From positions 2,294,001-2,358,000 of the forward strand of contig NZ_CP117811.1 in NCBI RefSeq assembly GCF_028728065.1: a stretch of 64,000 nucleotides of DNA. Reading direction: 5' to 3'. Source of the stretch: Lentisphaera profundi (GTDB lineage: Bacteria; Verrucomicrobiota; Lentisphaeria; Lentisphaerales; Lentisphaeraceae). The position numbers and the translations under genes were made by a program. Shown here in pieces: positions 61,819-64,000 of this stretch (position 1 is the first letter of the stretch; every line of letters begins with the position of its first letter). The notes below the pieces were generated by a model that was not told where the DNA came from, did not search any database, and saw nothing but the letters and a program-made list of their open reading frames with translations.

Positions 61819-62741
61819 TAGTTTTTATCCCAGCTTTGGCGTACAATAAACTGTGGTGTTTTATTAATAGTCATAAATAATGAACCCACATACTCTCCGA
61901 TTAGACCCAACATAAGCAATTGCACACCAGAAAAAAGCATGACTGCAATCATCAAGGACGCCCATCCCAAGGGCATACTCGGATTCACTGATTTCTCATA
62001 GAAAGTAATCAGTGAAAAAACAAGTGCACCTAAATTGATCACAAGCCCCAAATAAGTACACATTCGCAAAGGCAAGACCGAAAAATTGATAAACATATTA
62101 AGCCATAAGCGCACGAGTTTTTTCAAGGTATAACCAGACTCACCCTCACCGCGATCCGCATGATCAACTTGCACTTTTGCAATGCGCTTGGTGCTTCTTA
62201 AAACTAAGCCATCAAGATAGGGATAGGGACCATCATATTTAATGATTTCATCAATTAGAAAACGATTAATACATTTAAAGCTTGATAAATAAAGATCCTT
62301 AGGTTTTTTAAGTAAAGCACAAGCAACGAAATCATTAAATTGACTGCCTAGGTTCCTAAACCAATGATGCTTTTTTTTCTGATAATAGGAATAGACCACA
62401 TCAGCTTCACTTGCTTCCATTTTATTGACTAAAGACAAAACCGTATGTGGTGGATTCTGGAAGTCATCATCCATAATAATGGCGCAATCACCCTTAACTT
62501 GGTGCAAGCCCGCGAGAACCGCACTATGCTCGCCAAAATTACGGGCTAATTCTACATAAGTGATAATCTCGGGATTGTCTTTTTGTAAGCTCAAACAAAC
62601 TTGATGACTATTATCTGGACTACAGTCATTAACCAAGACCACTTGAAATAAACGCTCCTTAAGATGTTTACGCAATTCATCAAAGAGGCCTACAATCGAG
62701 CTCTCTCCATTGTATACTGGTATAACTATACTTATATTCAA
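61818..62741 (-). CDS. Polyprenol-phosphate glycosyltransferase-like GT2
   Basis: 307 residues. GT-A domain begins ISIVIPVYNGESSIVGLFDEL, then VLVNDCSPDNSHQVC, ARNFGEHSAVLAGL and the nucleotide-sugar DDD motif in AIIMDDDFQNPP. Two C-terminal helices (NFSVLPLRMCTYLGLVINLGALVFSL, LMIAVMLFSGVQLLMLGLIGEYVG) anchor it as in GtrB, ArnC and DPM1. It makes a lipid-phosphate-linked sugar, a natural donor for the GT-C-like protein two genes downstream. Confidence 0.92.
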   Translation of the reverse strand: MNISIVIPVYNGESSIVGLFDELRKHLKERLFQVVLVNDCSPDNSHQVCLSLQKDNPEIITYVELARNFGEHSAVLAGLHQVKGDCAIIMDDDFQNPPHTVLSLVNKMEASEADVVYSYYQKKKHHWFRNLGSQFNDFVACALLKKPKDLYLSSFKCINRFLIDEIIKYDGPYPYLDGLVLRSTKRIAKVQVDHADRGEGESGYTLKKLVRLWLNMFINFSVLPLRMCTYLGLVINLGALVFSLITFYEKSVNPSMPLGWASLMIAVMLFSGVQLLMLGLIGEYVGSLFMTINKTPQFIVRQSWDKN

Positions 62742-62813
62742 TTTTATCTACTTTTTTATTTTGACTAGAAGCCAAAATATACCACGACAAGCCACATAAA
62801 ACCCCTCCAAGTT

Positions 62814-63794
62814 ATGCCCTTTTTTGCTAAGCTTAAACAAAAAATCCATATTTTCATACTTCTCATCGTACTCTGTACCATGGGCTCTGTGATCTATAAT
62901 CATCTTGATGAACTTAAGCAACTGCCTAAACTCTCTATAGAGCTCTATTTTTTCGCAAGTTTATCTCTTTTATTGATCATTTTTAGCAATGGTTATATCT
63001 ACGATAGCCTAACACAAATTCCCTCATCTAAATTATCTTTTAAGGAATCATGGCACCTAGCCATGGGCACCTCCTTTGGGAATTTATTTGGACCTCCTAA
63101 ATCAGGTTTAGCCCTGCGTGCCTTCATCTTAAAAAAGAAAGGCTTCCCTTACCCATCCTATATAGCGCTCACTCTTGTGGTTTTAATTTTAGCGACTGCC
63201 ATACAAGTTTCTCTTGCGAGCCTAAGTTTTTGTTTTATGAAAGCTATTCCTCAAGAACTACTCAAGGTCTTTTACCTTTGCATCGCCTTGAGCAGCCTCT
63301 GCTTCATAACTCTTTGCCTTCATCGTCATATTAAAAAAATCCACTTAAAAAAATTCCCTTTTAGCCAAGAGATTAGCCAAGCTTTTAGTGATATAATTTC
63401 ACGAAAACGCCCACTACTAAAGGCAATAGCTTTCACTGTTTTCAACACTCTTGTCGGTGCCCTGTTTTTTTATATTCTTTTAGATTTTTTCAATTCCGCT
63501 CTCCCCTTCACTCATTGCCTACTTATTTTCTCTTTATCTGGCTTACTCACGGCCTTGGCCATCACCCCTGGCGCTATAGGATTTTTCGAAGCTCCCGCAC
63601 TCTTTTTTAGCCATGTTTTTCACATCCCCCAAGGCTCCATGATTGCTTGCCTGATTATCTATCGCATGTTTGAGCTTGGCCTCTCATTATTTTTTGGCGG
63701 CTTTAGCTGCACGAGATTTTATCGCCAAGGCTTTAATATCATGAAAAAGTCAGTCCCTGATAAGAAAGAAATACCTCATCAGGCTCTTGATTAG
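62814..63794 (+). CDS. Lysylphosphatidylglycerol synthase TM/flippase-like protein
   Basis: 326 residues with about eight helices. Family motifs include GTSFGNLFGPPKSGLALRAFILKKKG at the second helix pair and the C-terminal ALAITPGAIGFFEAPALFFSHVF. Both are typical of the LPG_synthase_TM (UPF0104, AglD/MprF N-terminal) family. Such proteins are thought to flip or handle charged lipids or lipid-linked sugars. It is divergent from the GT2 gene and leads into another GT2. Confidence 0.85.
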   Translation: MPFFAKLKQKIHIFILLIVLCTMGSVIYNHLDELKQLPKLSIELYFFASLSLLLIIFSNGYIYDSLTQIPSSKLSFKESWHLAMGTSFGNLFGPPKSGLALRAFILKKKGFPYPSYIALTLVVLILATAIQVSLASLSFCFMKAIPQELLKVFYLCIALSSLCFITLCLHRHIKKIHLKKFPFSQEISQAFSDIISRKRPLLKAIAFTVFNTLVGALFFYILLDFFNSALPFTHCLLIFSLSGLLTALAITPGAIGFFEAPALFFSHVFHIPQGSMIACLIIYRMFELGLSLFFGGFSCTRFYRQGFNIMKKSVPDKKEIPHQALD

Positions 63795-63885
63795 AATTAT
63801 TTAAATCAAAATCTCCTTAGCTCAAGTCGATTTTTAAGCTTTGTCCCTTTACACTAAATTATCATTATTTTTATTATCATTTATT

Positions 63886-64000
63886 ATGACTTACGATCTC
63901 ATCACCATCACCTGGAACTCAGAAAAAACACTACAGCGCACACTCGACTCCGTAGCCGCTCAGAAACAAGCGCCTCATCGCTATATTTTCATCGATGGTG
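63886..64000 (+). CDS. Family 2 glycosyltransferase, N-terminal fragment (cut by window end)
   Basis: The 38 visible codons from ATG 63886 read TYDLITITWNSEKTLQRTLDSV and then APHRYIFIDG. This is the start of a GT2 domain of the WcaA-like type, in which IDGGSTDGT normally follows. It continues the glycan cluster on the + strand. Confidence 0.75.
   Translation, partial: MTYDLITITWNSEKTLQRTLDSVAAQKQAPHRYIFIDG

Overview
The window looks like chromosome of a marine Lentisphaera-type bacterium (phylum Lentisphaerota, PVC group). This is an inference from three things: stand-alone type II pseudopilins with an N-terminal FTLIELLVV-type signal and a C-terminal DGHV motif, moderate-to-low GC, and Gram-negative envelope genes (TolC, porin, lipoproteins, RND pump). 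No rRNA or species marker is present, so the assignment is tentative.

Layout. 1-3.7 kb: 3' end of gshA (glutamate-cysteine ligase), a small zinc-ribbon membrane protein, xth, and a large protein of unknown function. 3.65-8.2 kb: an accessory island bounded by a 26-bp direct repeat made from the last codons of that unknown gene. It carries an orphan RHS tip with a papain-like toxin domain, a candidate lipoprotein immunity gene, a tiny hydrophobic peptide ORF, a perfect 28-bp palindrome, a serine recombinase without a normal start codon, and a Y1 (REP-associated) transposase. 8.3-14 kb: metE under a cobalamin riboswitch, then SDR / quinone oxidoreductase / DJ-1 genes and tRNA-Tyr. 14.2-17.7 kb: GNAT, thrC-hom. 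17.8-28.8 kb: a His-rich CzcCBA/CusCBA-type metal efflux operon, DUF1653, then an operon of phytochelatin-synthase-like protein, gamma-glutamyltransferase, MGMT-like protein and DoxX. 28.9-38.4 kb: a periplasmic binding protein coupled to a hybrid histidine kinase, thioredoxin, truncated hemoglobin plus nitrobindin, tatD, porin, a pseudopilin, a transglutaminase-like lipoprotein and maf. 38.6-43.4 kb: a complete pyruvate dehydrogenase operon (E1alpha, E1beta, E2, E3). 43.4-44.1 kb: a Phd/VapC-type toxin-antitoxin pair.

44.1-57.4 kb is the most unusual part. It is one tightly packed, apparently single-promoter operon: ABC-2 permease, three consecutive SPFH/band-7 (HflK/HflC-like) membrane proteins, a P1B-type ATPase with a CPV ion motif and no N-terminal metal-binding domain, an ABC ATPase with a 300-residue repetitive tail, a second ABC permease broken by a frameshift in a run of six G, a TPR-like exported protein, and a Wzy/WaaL-like membrane ligase with a TPR tail. 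No FtsH protease is present, so these SPFH proteins are not simply FtsH modulators. The ABC ATPase tail is built from palindromic and short tandem sequences of the kind otherwise seen in intergenic DNA, and related filler repeats occupy the gaps at 57.4-58.0 and 58.7-59.0 kb.

57.4-64 kb: two small pseudopilins with clear promoters (one predicted to be leaderless), then an envelope-glycan group: GT-C-like membrane protein, methyltransferase, polyprenol-phosphate-type GT2, an LPG-synthase/flippase-like membrane protein and the start of another GT2. Recurring themes are thiol and metal detoxification (gshA, PCS-like, GGT, CzcCBA), redox/NO handling, and envelope biogenesis.
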